Shown: positions 13,027-18,843 of the stretch, piece by piece
How positions within the stretch are numbered: the first letter of the stretch is position 1
How the letters are laid out: every line of letters begins with the position of its first letter
Origin: a virus
DNA length: 35,261 bases
Direction: 5' to 3' (one strand)
IMG/VR virus record: IMGVR_UViG_3300035698_004819
Coordinates: 1-35,261 of that record
The notes under the pieces: generated by a model
What the model was told of the DNA's origin: nothing
The model's input: the letters and a program-made list of their open reading frames with translations, nothing else
The model's database searches: none
Translations under genes and position numbers: made by a program

Positions 13027-13723
13027 ATCACAAGGAGGCGGAGGCTTTCTTAAAGTTATTTACGGAAGTATAACACAAGACGTACCACAAGGTACAGAGA
13101 ACGCTGTTGAACGCACAAACAAGGACGGCAAGGTTGTTTATGAATTAAAGTTTAATGCCCTCAGCGGTACGCTAAAAAAGATCTGGGTCTACGATTCGCA
13201 GAAGTATCAAGACTCTTGGGTGTTTGTTATCGACGATGGGAATAAGGAGTACCAGCTAACGGTTCCTTTCACTTCGGGATATGCTTTTGGTGTGCTAGGT
13301 AGATTACCTAATGCCAACCTAGAGCGTCCTTTAAAGTTTAGGTCTCACTTAATAGAGGACAAGAACGACTCTTCTAAGTCAAGGGCGTACCTGACTATCG
13401 AACAAGACGGCAAGAAGATTGAGCCTTACTTCACCAAGGATGAGCCAAAGGGTATGCCCGATTGGAAGCCTATAGAAGTTAACGGCGAAAAGCAGTGGGA
13501 CAAATCTGATAGGTTTGCTTTCTTACTAAAGATGGTTGACGAGAAGGTTAACCCTAAGCTTGAGAAGCTTTATCCTGTAGATCATGTAGCCGAGCAGGTA
13601 AGTCAGGAAGAAGCTAGTCCGGCAAAAGAAGAAGAGGGTGTAGATGACCTACCTTTTGCCATTCTAGCTTTGGTTTCCGTAGGAACCATTGGCTTTCAGA
13701 TGCTACAAATGATTCCATTTTAA
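13010..13723 (+). CDS. Putative ssDNA-binding protein with extended C-terminus
   Basis: A 237-residue protein with a beta-rich core (many alternating strands, residues about 12-180) and a variable acidic linker (SQEEASPAKEEEG). VDDLPF at 211-216 is the acidic-aromatic tip typical of ssDNA-binding proteins, which bind partner enzymes through it. The chain then goes on for 21 hydrophobic residues and ends in MIPF, a second tip-like end. Position between the nucleotide enzymes and a RecB-like nuclease fits a recombination or replication role. The family cannot be confirmed without a profile search. Confidence 0.6.
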   Translation: MGLTNESQGGGGFLKVIYGSITQDVPQGTENAVERTNKDGKVVYELKFNALSGTLKKIWVYDSQKYQDSWVFVIDDGNKEYQLTVPFTSGYAFGVLGRLPNANLERPLKFRSHLIEDKNDSSKSRAYLTIEQDGKKIEPYFTKDEPKGMPDWKPIEVNGEKQWDKSDRFAFLLKMVDEKVNPKLEKLYPVDHVAEQVSQEEASPAKEEEGVDDLPFAILALVSVGTIGFQMLQMIPF

Positions 13724-13730
13724 CCATACA

Positions 13731-14465
13731 ATGAGCAGATTATTTGTAGACGATAAGTTAAAACAACTCAACTGGTGCGATGAGCGCTTTTATGAGTATG
13801 ATGACGGGCAATACTTTCCTAGTGTAACGACTATCCTAGGATCGTACCCCAAGGGGCCACAGTTCGAGCAATGGTTAAAAGATGTAGGGAATAGCGCTAA
13901 GATGATAGCCCAGCGTGCCGCCGATGCGGGAACGAAAGTACATGCTGCCTGCGAAAAATTAATGAAAGGAGAGGAGCTTACTTGGGACGATAGGGAGTAT
14001 GATCTAACTGAATGGAAGGGGATCTTATGTTTCGTAAATTTCGCCGAAAGATTTAAGCCTGTCTGGGAAGCTGTAGAAGTTTCTACGTTTTCAGTAAAGC
14101 ACCGCTATGCAGGAACGGTAGACATTGTTTGTCTGATCGACGGGGTGCGTTGGATGATAGATATAAAGTTTGGTAACGCTGTTTACTCTACGTACTACTT
14201 ACAGGTAGCAGCTTACAAGCAAGCTTGGGAAGAGAACAACCCCGATCACCCGATAGAAAAGATGGGTATCCTGCACCTGAAAGCACAGACACGCACTGAG
14301 GGTAAGCCTCCCGCGATGCAGGGCAAGGGCTGGAAAATGGAACAGCCGAAGGATAGCTATGAGAGACTTTTAGAGATCTTTAACAGCACACTGGCTATTT
14401 ACAATTACGATAACCCTAACGCTAAGCCTAGGAACTTAGTTCTACCTAGCGTTGTAAAGCTATGA
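13731..14465 (+). CDS. RecB-like PD-(D/E)XK exonuclease
   Basis: A 244-residue nuclease of the PDDEXK_1/RecB-Cas4 type. It shows SVTTILG at 31-37, GTKVHAACEKLM at 67-78 (motif I His71), YAGTVDIV with D131, WMIDIKFG with D144-x-K146 (motif III), and QVAAYKQAWE (Q158, Y162). The order and spacing are complete, so the enzyme should be active. Phage members act as recombination exonucleases and usually work with an ssDNA-binding or annealing protein; the candidate ssDNA-binding protein is the gene immediately upstream. No iron-sulfur cysteine cluster is present. Confidence 0.8.
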   Translation: MSRLFVDDKLKQLNWCDERFYEYDDGQYFPSVTTILGSYPKGPQFEQWLKDVGNSAKMIAQRAADAGTKVHAACEKLMKGEELTWDDREYDLTEWKGILCFVNFAERFKPVWEAVEVSTFSVKHRYAGTVDIVCLIDGVRWMIDIKFGNAVYSTYYLQVAAYKQAWEENNPDHPIEKMGILHLKAQTRTEGKPPAMQGKGWKMEQPKDSYERLLEIFNSTLAIYNYDNPNAKPRNLVLPSVVKL

Positions 14466-14833
14466 TTAGTTTTGATATAAAGAGGCACGGCAGGTCAAGA
14501 TGGATGCGCTGTATAAATGCCGACGATCTAAATGACTATGTTGATATCCATATTAGCGGAGGATCAAGTATGGCATTAAGACATTCTGTACTTGAGATTG
14601 CAGATTTTTTGGGAGGCACTTGGCGCAAACCATTCTTAAAAGGAAGAACCACATATGATTATTATTATTTATATTACAGGAATAATGATGGCGTGTTTGA
14701 TGAAACCGGAAACGGCGAATATGCAGACGGAGAAGCTATCGGGGCGCATCGTTGTGGTGATATAGTACATGTTGATATTTTTACAAATAAAATTACATCT
14801 AAAGAAACCCTCAAGGAATTTACAAAGCTATGA
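14462..14833 (+). CDS. Hypothetical protein
   Basis: A 123-residue unrecognised protein coupled by ATGA at both ends. Tyr-rich centre (YDYYYLYYRNNDG) and several predicted strands, so probably a small beta or alpha/beta fold. Its codon use is more A/T-rich than that of its neighbours, which may mean a later acquisition. Confidence 0.65.
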   Translation: MISFDIKRHGRSRWMRCINADDLNDYVDIHISGGSSMALRHSVLEIADFLGGTWRKPFLKGRTTYDYYYLYYRNNDGVFDETGNGEYADGEAIGAHRCGDIVHVDIFTNKITSKETLKEFTKL

Positions 14834-15123
14834 AGAAGCACACTAGAATATTCTTAGGCGACACGACAGAGGATCTTGAGATCTTAAAAGATCATGTGCG
14901 CGAGGTACATCCCAAGCCTGAAGAATTACCTGAAGGGGTTACACAGGAGTACAACGATAATCAGTACGAGGCTATGGTTGAGAAAATCGCCAAAGAGCTA
15001 AGGAAATTTAATAGCGTACATCGCAAAGCATACACCGCAGGTAAGAGAACATTTAAGTGGGGGAGAGATAGTAAAGGAAAGACGCTGGTACATGAGGTGC
15101 AGGTAAAAGAGATAGAGTTATGA
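14830..15123 (+). CDS. Hypothetical protein
   Basis: A 97-residue protein, charged and mostly helical (EAMVEKIAKELRKFNSVHRKA), with a short basic strand region at the end. ATGA overlap with both neighbours. No recognised domain. Confidence 0.65.
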   Translation: MKKHTRIFLGDTTEDLEILKDHVREVHPKPEELPEGVTQEYNDNQYEAMVEKIAKELRKFNSVHRKAYTAGKRTFKWGRDSKGKTLVHEVQVKEIEL

Positions 15124-15293
15124 AAAAGTGCCCTACCTGTGGAGAGAGGAAAGATAAAAAGAGTTTCCTGTTTAAAGGCATAGAGCTTAAAGAGTGTAGG
15201 ACTTGTTATGACGATTGGAGAAAGCGTAACAAGCCGCCTAAAGTAAGAAAAAGGCATAACGAATATACCCTTGGTAACTTCGTGTGTTTCTAG
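15120..15293 (+). CDS. 57-aa zinc-ribbon protein
   Basis: A 57-codon gene starting at ATG 15120 in an ATGA overlap with the preceding stop. It has C4xxC7 and C26xxC29 in the order of a small zinc ribbon (CPTCGERK ... ECRTCYDDWRKR), followed by a strongly basic tail (RKRNKPPKVRKRH) suited to RNA or DNA contact. The pattern resembles short phage and HNH-associated zinc ribbons (KxCxxCxxxKxxxxF). It lies directly upstream of the structured RNAs and tRNAs; a role with them is possible but unproven. Confidence 0.7.
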   Translation: MKKCPTCGERKDKKSFLFKGIELKECRTCYDDWRKRNKPPKVRKRHNEYTLGNFVCF

Positions 15294-15295
15294 AA

Positions 15296-15420
15296 AATCG
15301 GAACCGCCTAATTTATAATTAATTAGCTGAACATATCTCCTCAGACGAGTATCCCTTTGGCGCTAGACAATTAGTGATTCAATTCTTTTAGCCGAGAACG
15401 CTTGGTGGTTCCGATTTTTT
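15296..15420 (+). ncRNA. Structured RNA closed by a 14-bp stem (terminator-like)
   Basis: AAATCGGAACCGCC (from 15296) is complementary to GGTGGTTCCGATTT (to about 15417) over 14 positions with one G-U, and the 3' arm runs into T residues. The enclosed 90 nt can form further hairpins: CTAATT/AATTAG (15308-15325), and ATA-CTC/GAG-TAT around an 8-nt loop near 15342. It looks like a structured 3' element whose outer stem also acts as an intrinsic terminator for the 12050-15293 operon. I cannot assign it to a known family. Confidence 0.6.
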
Positions 15421-15423
15421 ATA

Positions 15424-15431
15424 TAACTTTG
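15424..15431 (+). promoter_or_regulatory. Promoter -7 box for the tRNA locus
   Basis: TAACTTTG at 15424-15431 matches TAnnTTTG. It sits right behind the T run of the previous structured RNA, and the tRNA-Met-like RNA begins 9 nt downstream, close to the predicted start. The tRNA locus would therefore have its own promoter and an almost leaderless 5' end. TTGG near 15402 may serve as a weak -33 box. Confidence 0.65.
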
Positions 15432-15439
15432 TAAATTAT

Positions 15440-15508
15440 AGCGGGGAGTTCAAGTGAACCCTTTGTCTCATAAGCAAAGTTAGGAAGGAGCATTACCTTC
15501 TCCCGCTA
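15440..15508 (+). tRNA. tRNA-Met-like RNA (CAT anticodon), non-canonical
   Basis: A cloverleaf can be drawn: acceptor AGCGGGG (15440-15446) with TCCCGCT (15501-15507), anticodon stem TTTGT/GCAAA with loop CTCATAA (anticodon CAT, preceded by CT and followed by AA), and a T stem GAAGG/CCTTC. However, the T loop is AGCATTA instead of TTCRANY, and the D arm is GTTC-AAGT-GAAC without the GG pair. It may be a degenerate tRNA, a tRNA mimic, or a tRNA adapted to phage-specific use. CCA is not encoded. Confidence 0.55.
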
Positions 15509-15509
15509 C

Positions 15510-15635
15510 AAAACCGCATAAGCGAAAAAAGGTCGGATAGATAGCAGGGCGAGGTTGGGATGCAAGATAGTCTTAAAATCGACTTGAGCCACAAGAGCCT
15601 GCACTTAATGACCCCCAACAGCCTCTAGCGGTTTT
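15510..15635 (+). ncRNA. Structured RNA set between two tRNAs
   Basis: This 126-nt segment starts 2 nt after the tRNA-Met-like RNA and ends 2 nt before tRNA-Leu. AAAACCGC (15510-15517) pairs perfectly with GCGGTTTT (15628-15635), like a long acceptor stem. Inside, GCAGG (15543-15547) pairs with CCTGC (15598-15602), while GAGG-TTGGG (15551-15559) pairs with CCCAA and CCTC (15613-15626). These two helices are interleaved, giving a pseudoknot. Small hairpins such as CTTG-AGCCA-CAAG lie in the middle. It has no tRNA T arm and no recognisable tmRNA resume codon or RNase P motif. Tight flanking by tRNAs suggests release by tRNA-processing enzymes. Confidence 0.55.
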
Positions 15636-15637
15636 AT

Positions 15638-15722
15638 GCCTTAGTGGTGGAACTGGTATACACAAACGGTTTAAGCCCGTTCGGTCATTGCGATCATGCA
15701 GATTCGATTTCTGTCTAAGGTA
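15638..15722 (+). tRNA. tRNA-Leu (TAA anticodon)
   Basis: A well-formed class II tRNA: acceptor GCCTTAG (15638-15644) with CTAAGGT (15715-15721, one G-U) and A as discriminator; D arm GTG/CAC with a GG-containing loop; anticodon stem AACGG/CCGTT with loop TTTAAGC, anticodon TAA; a long variable arm; and T arm GCAGA-TTCGATT-TCTGT. CCA is not encoded. TTA and CTA leucine codons are common in this A/T-rich genome, which fits supplementation of a host tRNA. The release-factor-like gene begins 3 nt downstream. Confidence 0.9.
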
Positions 15723-15724
15723 CT

Positions 15725-16084
15725 ATGAATGAAATAGATTTACATATCACATACACGCGAGGTTCCGGCCCCGGAGGTCAGCACAAGAACAAGGTGGAGA
15801 CGTGTGTTGTTATCACTCATATTCCTACGGGACTACATGAGAGATGTCAGGATACACGCAGTAAATCACAGAACCTAAAAATCGCCAAAGAGCGGTTAGA
15901 GAAAAAGATTCTTTTACATAAGGAGAGAGAACTACAGGAAGAGAATAACAAAAAAAGGATAGAGTTAATTCAGACTCAGAAGGTCATCAAGACCTACAAC
16001 TTCAATAGAGGTAAGGTGCATGACCACAGGAGTAAGGTGTCGCGGGATCTTAAGCGGGTGCTTAACGGAGAAATAGATTACTAA
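15725..16084 (+). CDS. GGQ-domain release-factor-like protein
   Basis: A 119-residue protein made almost only of the class I release factor catalytic domain: GSGPGGQHKNKVETCV with GGQ at 17-19, THIPTGLHERCQDTRSKSQN, and the later segment KTYNFNRGKVHDHRSK that matches the post-GGQ strand of RF1/RF2. The codon-recognition domains (PxT/SPF motifs) are missing. Such proteins (ArfB/YaeJ, PrfH) release peptides from stalled or damaged ribosomes without reading a stop codon. Its start lies 3 nt after the tRNA-Leu, so it is probably transcribed with the tRNAs. No RtcB ligase, the usual partner of PrfH, is seen here. Confidence 0.85.
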   Translation: MNEIDLHITYTRGSGPGGQHKNKVETCVVITHIPTGLHERCQDTRSKSQNLKIAKERLEKKILLHKERELQEENNKKRIELIQTQKVIKTYNFNRGKVHDHRSKVSRDLKRVLNGEIDY

Positions 16085-16236
16085 TGGGTAAGTTACGAGT
16101 AGGTAACAAACAAAATTCATACTTAAATGGAGAATGGGCAGGACATGTCAGGGGCTATTGGAAGCGATACACTTCAAAGCGCCGCCGAAACAAAGACAAG
16201 GAAGTCATCAGGAAAGAAAATACGATAATACCTTAA
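16084..16236 (+). CDS. Small very basic protein (50 aa)
   Basis: A 50-codon gene that shares one base with the stop of the release-factor-like gene and ends 3 nt before the phosphatase gene, so operon fit is perfect. It is rich in Lys and Arg, with a KRRRNK cluster around residue 32-37, and has three Trp/Tyr near the middle. It is likely to bind nucleic acid or ribosomes. No family is recognised. Confidence 0.6.
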   Translation: MGKLRVGNKQNSYLNGEWAGHVRGYWKRYTSKRRRNKDKEVIRKENTIIP

Positions 16237-16239
16237 CAG

Positions 16240-16998
16240 ATGAACAACGAAAATGTAGGAATAAAAAATACTGGCAGGACTCTGTGTTTAGGCGACCCTC
16301 ATGGCGGATTAAAAGCTATACAGCAGTGCTTTGAAAGAAGCGGAATAGATAAAGAGAACGATACTCTTATCTGTATAGGAGACGTAGCCGATGGCTGGCC
16401 CGATGCCGCCGAATCATTAGAGGAACTTCTCACCGTAAAGAATCTTTGCTATGTGACTGGAAATCATGATTTTTGGACGCTAGAGTATTTAAAGTACGGC
16501 AGGGCTCCCGATATCTGGCTGAGCCAAGGGGGGATAAAAACATACCACAGCTACAAGGACAACCCTCATCTTAAAGACAAGCATCGCGACTTCCTTGAGG
16601 CACAGCCGTACTACCGTGTCATCGACAGCAACCTGTATGTTCATGGCGGCTTTGAGGCACACGCTCCTATCAAGCACACGCCGGAACACGAGCTGATGTG
16701 GAACAGGGATATGTGGTTTACCGCTAAGAGAATCGCCGAAATGCAGAATCAGGAAAAAGCAAAGCGGTCTATTGAATTTCAGTTAAAGCATATCAATGAC
16801 TACAAGGAGATCTTTATAGGTCACACAACAACTTCTAGGATCACTATTGACGAGCCTGTAAACTACCTCAACATCTGGAATGTCGATCAGGGCGGGGGAT
16901 TTGAGGGGAAGCTAACGATCCTAGATGTGGGAACTAAGGATTTTTGGCAGAGCGATATTGTATCTACATTGTATCCGGGGTTCAAAGGTCGTGGATAA
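16240..16998 (+). CDS. Metallophosphatase (PPP-type, lambda phosphatase-like)
   Basis: A 252-residue calcineurin-like phosphoesterase with all signature blocks: GDPHG (18-22), GDVADGW (47-53), GNHD (74-77), YVHGGF near 132-137 and a late IGHTT. This is the pattern of bacteriophage serine/threonine protein phosphatases (lambda PP family), although many members also act on nucleotides or polynucleotides. It could dephosphorylate host proteins during infection. ATG 16240 follows the basic 50-residue gene by 3 nt, and the end overlaps the RusA gene by 8 nt. Confidence 0.85.
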   Translation: MNNENVGIKNTGRTLCLGDPHGGLKAIQQCFERSGIDKENDTLICIGDVADGWPDAAESLEELLTVKNLCYVTGNHDFWTLEYLKYGRAPDIWLSQGGIKTYHSYKDNPHLKDKHRDFLEAQPYYRVIDSNLYVHGGFEAHAPIKHTPEHELMWNRDMWFTAKRIAEMQNQEKAKRSIEFQLKHINDYKEIFIGHTTTSRITIDEPVNYLNIWNVDQGGGFEGKLTILDVGTKDFWQSDIVSTLYPGFKGRG

Positions 16999-17368
16999 GC
17001 TAGAATATACAGGCGACTTCATGGGTAAGCCAAGAATGACTCGGCGTGACGTCTGGCTTAAGCCACCACGCAAAGCCGTTGCTAAGTATTGGGCTTGCAG
17101 GGATCAGATTGTCCTCGCCGCCAAAAAGCAAAAGTTTGAATTACATGATAAGTTTGATATTATATTCTACGTTAAGATGCCTAAGTCTTGGAGTGAAAAG
17201 AAGAAAATAGAGCATGACTTAGAGCCACACCAACAAAAACCCGACCTTGATAACTACATAAAATTCGGAATGGATTGCTTACTCCCTGATGATAGCAAGG
17301 TCTGGAATATAACAGCCAAAAAAATCTGGGCACGCGAAAACATTATTCTCATACAAAACCTTCCGTAA
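16991..17368 (+). CDS. RusA-family Holliday junction resolvase
   Basis: A 125-residue protein from GTG 16991; the frame stays open to 16925 but only the part from GTG aligns with the family. It begins with a strand and GKPRMTRRD, the substrate-binding P-R-x-T region, followed by FYVKMPKSWSEKKK, then KPDLDNYIKFGMDCLL with the catalytic Asp pair and PDDSKV. These are the hallmarks of RusA, which resolves branched recombination and replication intermediates before packaging. An ATG at 17021 is a less likely start because it would remove the first strand. Confidence 0.85.
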   Translation: MDKLEYTGDFMGKPRMTRRDVWLKPPRKAVAKYWACRDQIVLAAKKQKFELHDKFDIIFYVKMPKSWSEKKKIEHDLEPHQQKPDLDNYIKFGMDCLLPDDSKVWNITAKKIWARENIILIQNLP

Positions 17369-17401
17369 GCTTGTAACAAGTATAGTATATATTCGTGACA
17401 T

Positions 17402-17448
17402 AAAAAAACCCGCTGGCTAGGCGGGTCTTGTAAGGGTTTCCGTTAGGT
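17402..17448 (-). terminator. Intrinsic terminator, copy 1 of a 47-bp repeat
   Basis: Read on the minus strand, ACCCGC-CTAGCCA-GCGGGT is a perfect hairpin followed by seven T. It ends transcription of the exonuclease gene. The whole 47 bp, including the exonuclease stop codon, recurs without a mismatch at 17987-18033. Toward the plus strand the hairpin has no good T run. Confidence 0.85.
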
Positions 17449-17964
17449 AAGTTTGATTTTTAATCCCATTTCTTGTATGGCTAGGAGCGCTTCTGCGTTT
17501 CCTTTGGCATCATCACCCGGGTGATGCGAATGATTTGTCTTCCTTAGATGCTTCCAGCGGGCGCGCGAATCGCCTACCATCCCACAATATAGATCTCCTA
17601 TCCTCCGCGATGAATATCCAAAGGGGTTCTTCCCTAGGAGCCAGTGAAAGTAATAATTGATAAAGGCGGCATCGAACCCGTTGTTATCACTGACAAGTAT
17701 GGGATGCCCTACCGATACGCTCTTTATCCAAGAGTCAAATTCCGTCATCACCTTCAGCGGGTCGTCAAACCCTTCATGTTCTTTTCTGGAAAATCCGCTA
17801 ATAGCTAGTGCTTCTGGAATCCAAGCATTAGTGATAGGCTTTGTCTGTCCGTAAAACGTTTTAGATAGCGTCGGCTCTACAACTACTGCGCCAAAGCATA
17901 CCATAGAGAACAGTCCCGGAGCGGGGCCGTCGGCTTCTATATCACAAGAAATATACGTGGCCAT
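17443..17964 (-). CDS. DEDDh 3'-5' exonuclease (DnaQ-like)
   Basis: A 173-residue exonuclease. D8 and E10 in SCDIEADGP form motif I; SDNNGFDAAF with D98 is motif II; HHPGDDAKGNAEAL with H148 and D152 is motif III of the DEDDh type. A short tail follows. Proteins like this degrade or proofread DNA or RNA. It is one of only two minus-strand genes in the window, is expressed against its neighbours, and stands between two copies of the same 47-bp terminator. Confidence 0.8.
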   Translation of the reverse strand: MATYISCDIEADGPAPGLFSMVCFGAVVVEPTLSKTFYGQTKPITNAWIPEALAISGFSRKEHEGFDDPLKVMTEFDSWIKSVSVGHPILVSDNNGFDAAFINYYFHWLLGKNPFGYSSRRIGDLYCGMVGDSRARWKHLRKTNHSHHPGDDAKGNAEALLAIQEMGLKIKLT

Positions 17965-17986
17965 TATAATGATTTTTAAAGGTTTT

Positions 17987-18033
17987 AAAAAAACCCGCTG
18001 GCTAGGCGGGTCTTGTAAGGGTTTCCGTTAGGT
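17987..18033 (-). terminator. Intrinsic terminator, copy 2 of a 47-bp repeat
   Basis: Identical to 17402-17448. It lies between the small minus-strand gene (18050-18205) and the exonuclease, so it terminates the former and isolates the latter. Perfect identity suggests recent duplication, or recombination that inserted or captured one of the two genes. Confidence 0.85.
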
Positions 18034-18049
18034 TTGGAATAAAAGCAAT

Positions 18050-18205
18050 CTACAACTTACCCTCTTCATACGCAATATAAGCCTCCTCTATAAAGGCTAG
18101 GTCTTCCTCGTTAGGTTCTATTTTTTCCTCTAGCTTGTTTATCATATCGTCGAAGGATTTTCTCTTTCCTTTCGCCCATTCTAAGAACTCATTTACTTCT
18201 TCCAT
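18050..18205 (-). CDS. Small acidic protein (51 aa)
   Basis: The frame opens at 18298, but the sensible start is the ATG at 18205 (MEEVNEFLEWAKGKR), because a perfect minus-strand promoter box at 18217-18210 would start transcription almost at this codon. The protein is helical and acidic (EEKIEPNEEDLAFIEEAY), of a size seen in anti-restriction or regulatory phage proteins, though no family is recognised. The upstream part of the frame overlaps the divergent promoter region and is A/T-rich, so it is probably not translated. Confidence 0.65.
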   Translation of the reverse strand: MEEVNEFLEWAKGKRKSFDDMINKLEEKIEPNEEDLAFIEEAYIAYEEGKL

Positions 18206-18209
18206 GCCA

Positions 18210-18217
18210 CAAAGATA
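18210..18217 (-). promoter_or_regulatory. Minus-strand promoter with near-leaderless start
   Basis: TATCTTTG on the minus strand (CAAAGATA at 18210-18217). The ATG of the minus gene begins only 4 nt after the box, so the transcript start, normally 6-7 nt after the box, would fall at or next to the start codon. Confidence 0.65.
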
Positions 18218-18270
18218 TATCAAAATATTAAAAAAAACAAATTTTCCTTTCTTTTTTGCGATTTTCGTAT

Positions 18271-18278
18271 TAACTTTG
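18271..18278 (+). promoter_or_regulatory. Plus-strand promoter -7 box of the divergent region
   Basis: TAACTTTG at 18271-18278 faces right; predicted start near 18285, 12 nt before ATG 18297. TTTG at 18255 is too close to be a standard -33 box. It would drive the 18297-25807 gene run. Confidence 0.6.
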
Positions 18279-18296
18279 TAATCAAATATCACACCC

Positions 18297-18533
18297 ATGA
18301 GTATAGCACAGAAGATAATAAACCACCTAAAGAACCAAGAAGTAACTGAGCCTGAGCTTCTTAGTATCTATACCAATTTTGGTAAAGAGGTTTACAGAGA
18401 GGGATTCGATGATGGCTCCGAGTATATCCGAGGCATGATGTCTCGTCAGAGGGCGGCACGCAGGCAGAACTTACAAAAGAAATGCAGTGCTTTTTTGGTA
18501 AAGATAGATGATTACCTTAATGTCGTAGAATAA
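18297..18533 (+). CDS. Hypothetical helical protein
   Basis: A 78-residue protein with charged helices and an Arg/Gln-rich centre (SRQRAARRQNLQKKC). The N-terminal half (YTNFGKEVYREGFDDGSEY) looks like a small helical-bundle protein. No metal or membrane motif. It is the first gene behind the rightward divergent promoter. Confidence 0.6.
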   Translation: MSIAQKIINHLKNQEVTEPELLSIYTNFGKEVYREGFDDGSEYIRGMMSRQRAARRQNLQKKCSAFLVKIDDYLNVVE

Positions 18534-18534
18534 C

Positions 18535-18843
18535 GTGTCGTATAATAACGTAATAGAGGTGCATTTTAATTGGCACAAGCATCCCGATCATGGGAGCGAC
18601 TTCGGATACTACCGCGTTGACGAGAGGTATGACAGGTTTCGTGGCGGGTCGGTAAGGTGTGAAGAGATCAAGATAGATTTTGATGAAGGTATGCACGCTA
18701 TCATATACTTCGAGGACGGTACAGTAGAATATCAATGGAACTTAAACAAAATAATAGAAGCAGAATTATATGGAAACGATTTCGATCGAAAGCATCAGTC
18801 AGGTGAAGAGCCTTCTGAGTTGCCGAAACCAAGTGCTAGTTAA
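18535..18843 (+). CDS. Hypothetical protein, GTG start
   Basis: A 102-residue protein that begins with GTG at 18535, 1 nt after the preceding stop; no nearby ATG exists in the frame. It has a strand-rich, His/Asp-rich N-terminal part (HFNWHKHPDHGSDFGYYRVDERYDRF is split by turns) and a Pro/Ser-rich end that overlaps the GroES-like gene by 74 nt. The long overlap means that its last 24 codons are also coding in another frame. No family is recognised. Confidence 0.6.
   Translation: MSYNNVIEVHFNWHKHPDHGSDFGYYRVDERYDRFRGGSVRCEEIKIDFDEGMHAIIYFEDGTVEYQWNLNKIIEAELYGNDFDRKHQSGEEPSELPKPSAS

Noticed and set aside
15510-15635. tRNA with intron or long variable arm
   Set aside because: There is no T arm with TTCRA next to the 3' acceptor strand and no anticodon arm in the right place.
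17402-17448. Terminator for the rightward RusA gene
   Set aside because: On the + strand the hairpin is preceded, not followed, by the homopolymer run, so it should act mainly on the minus strand.
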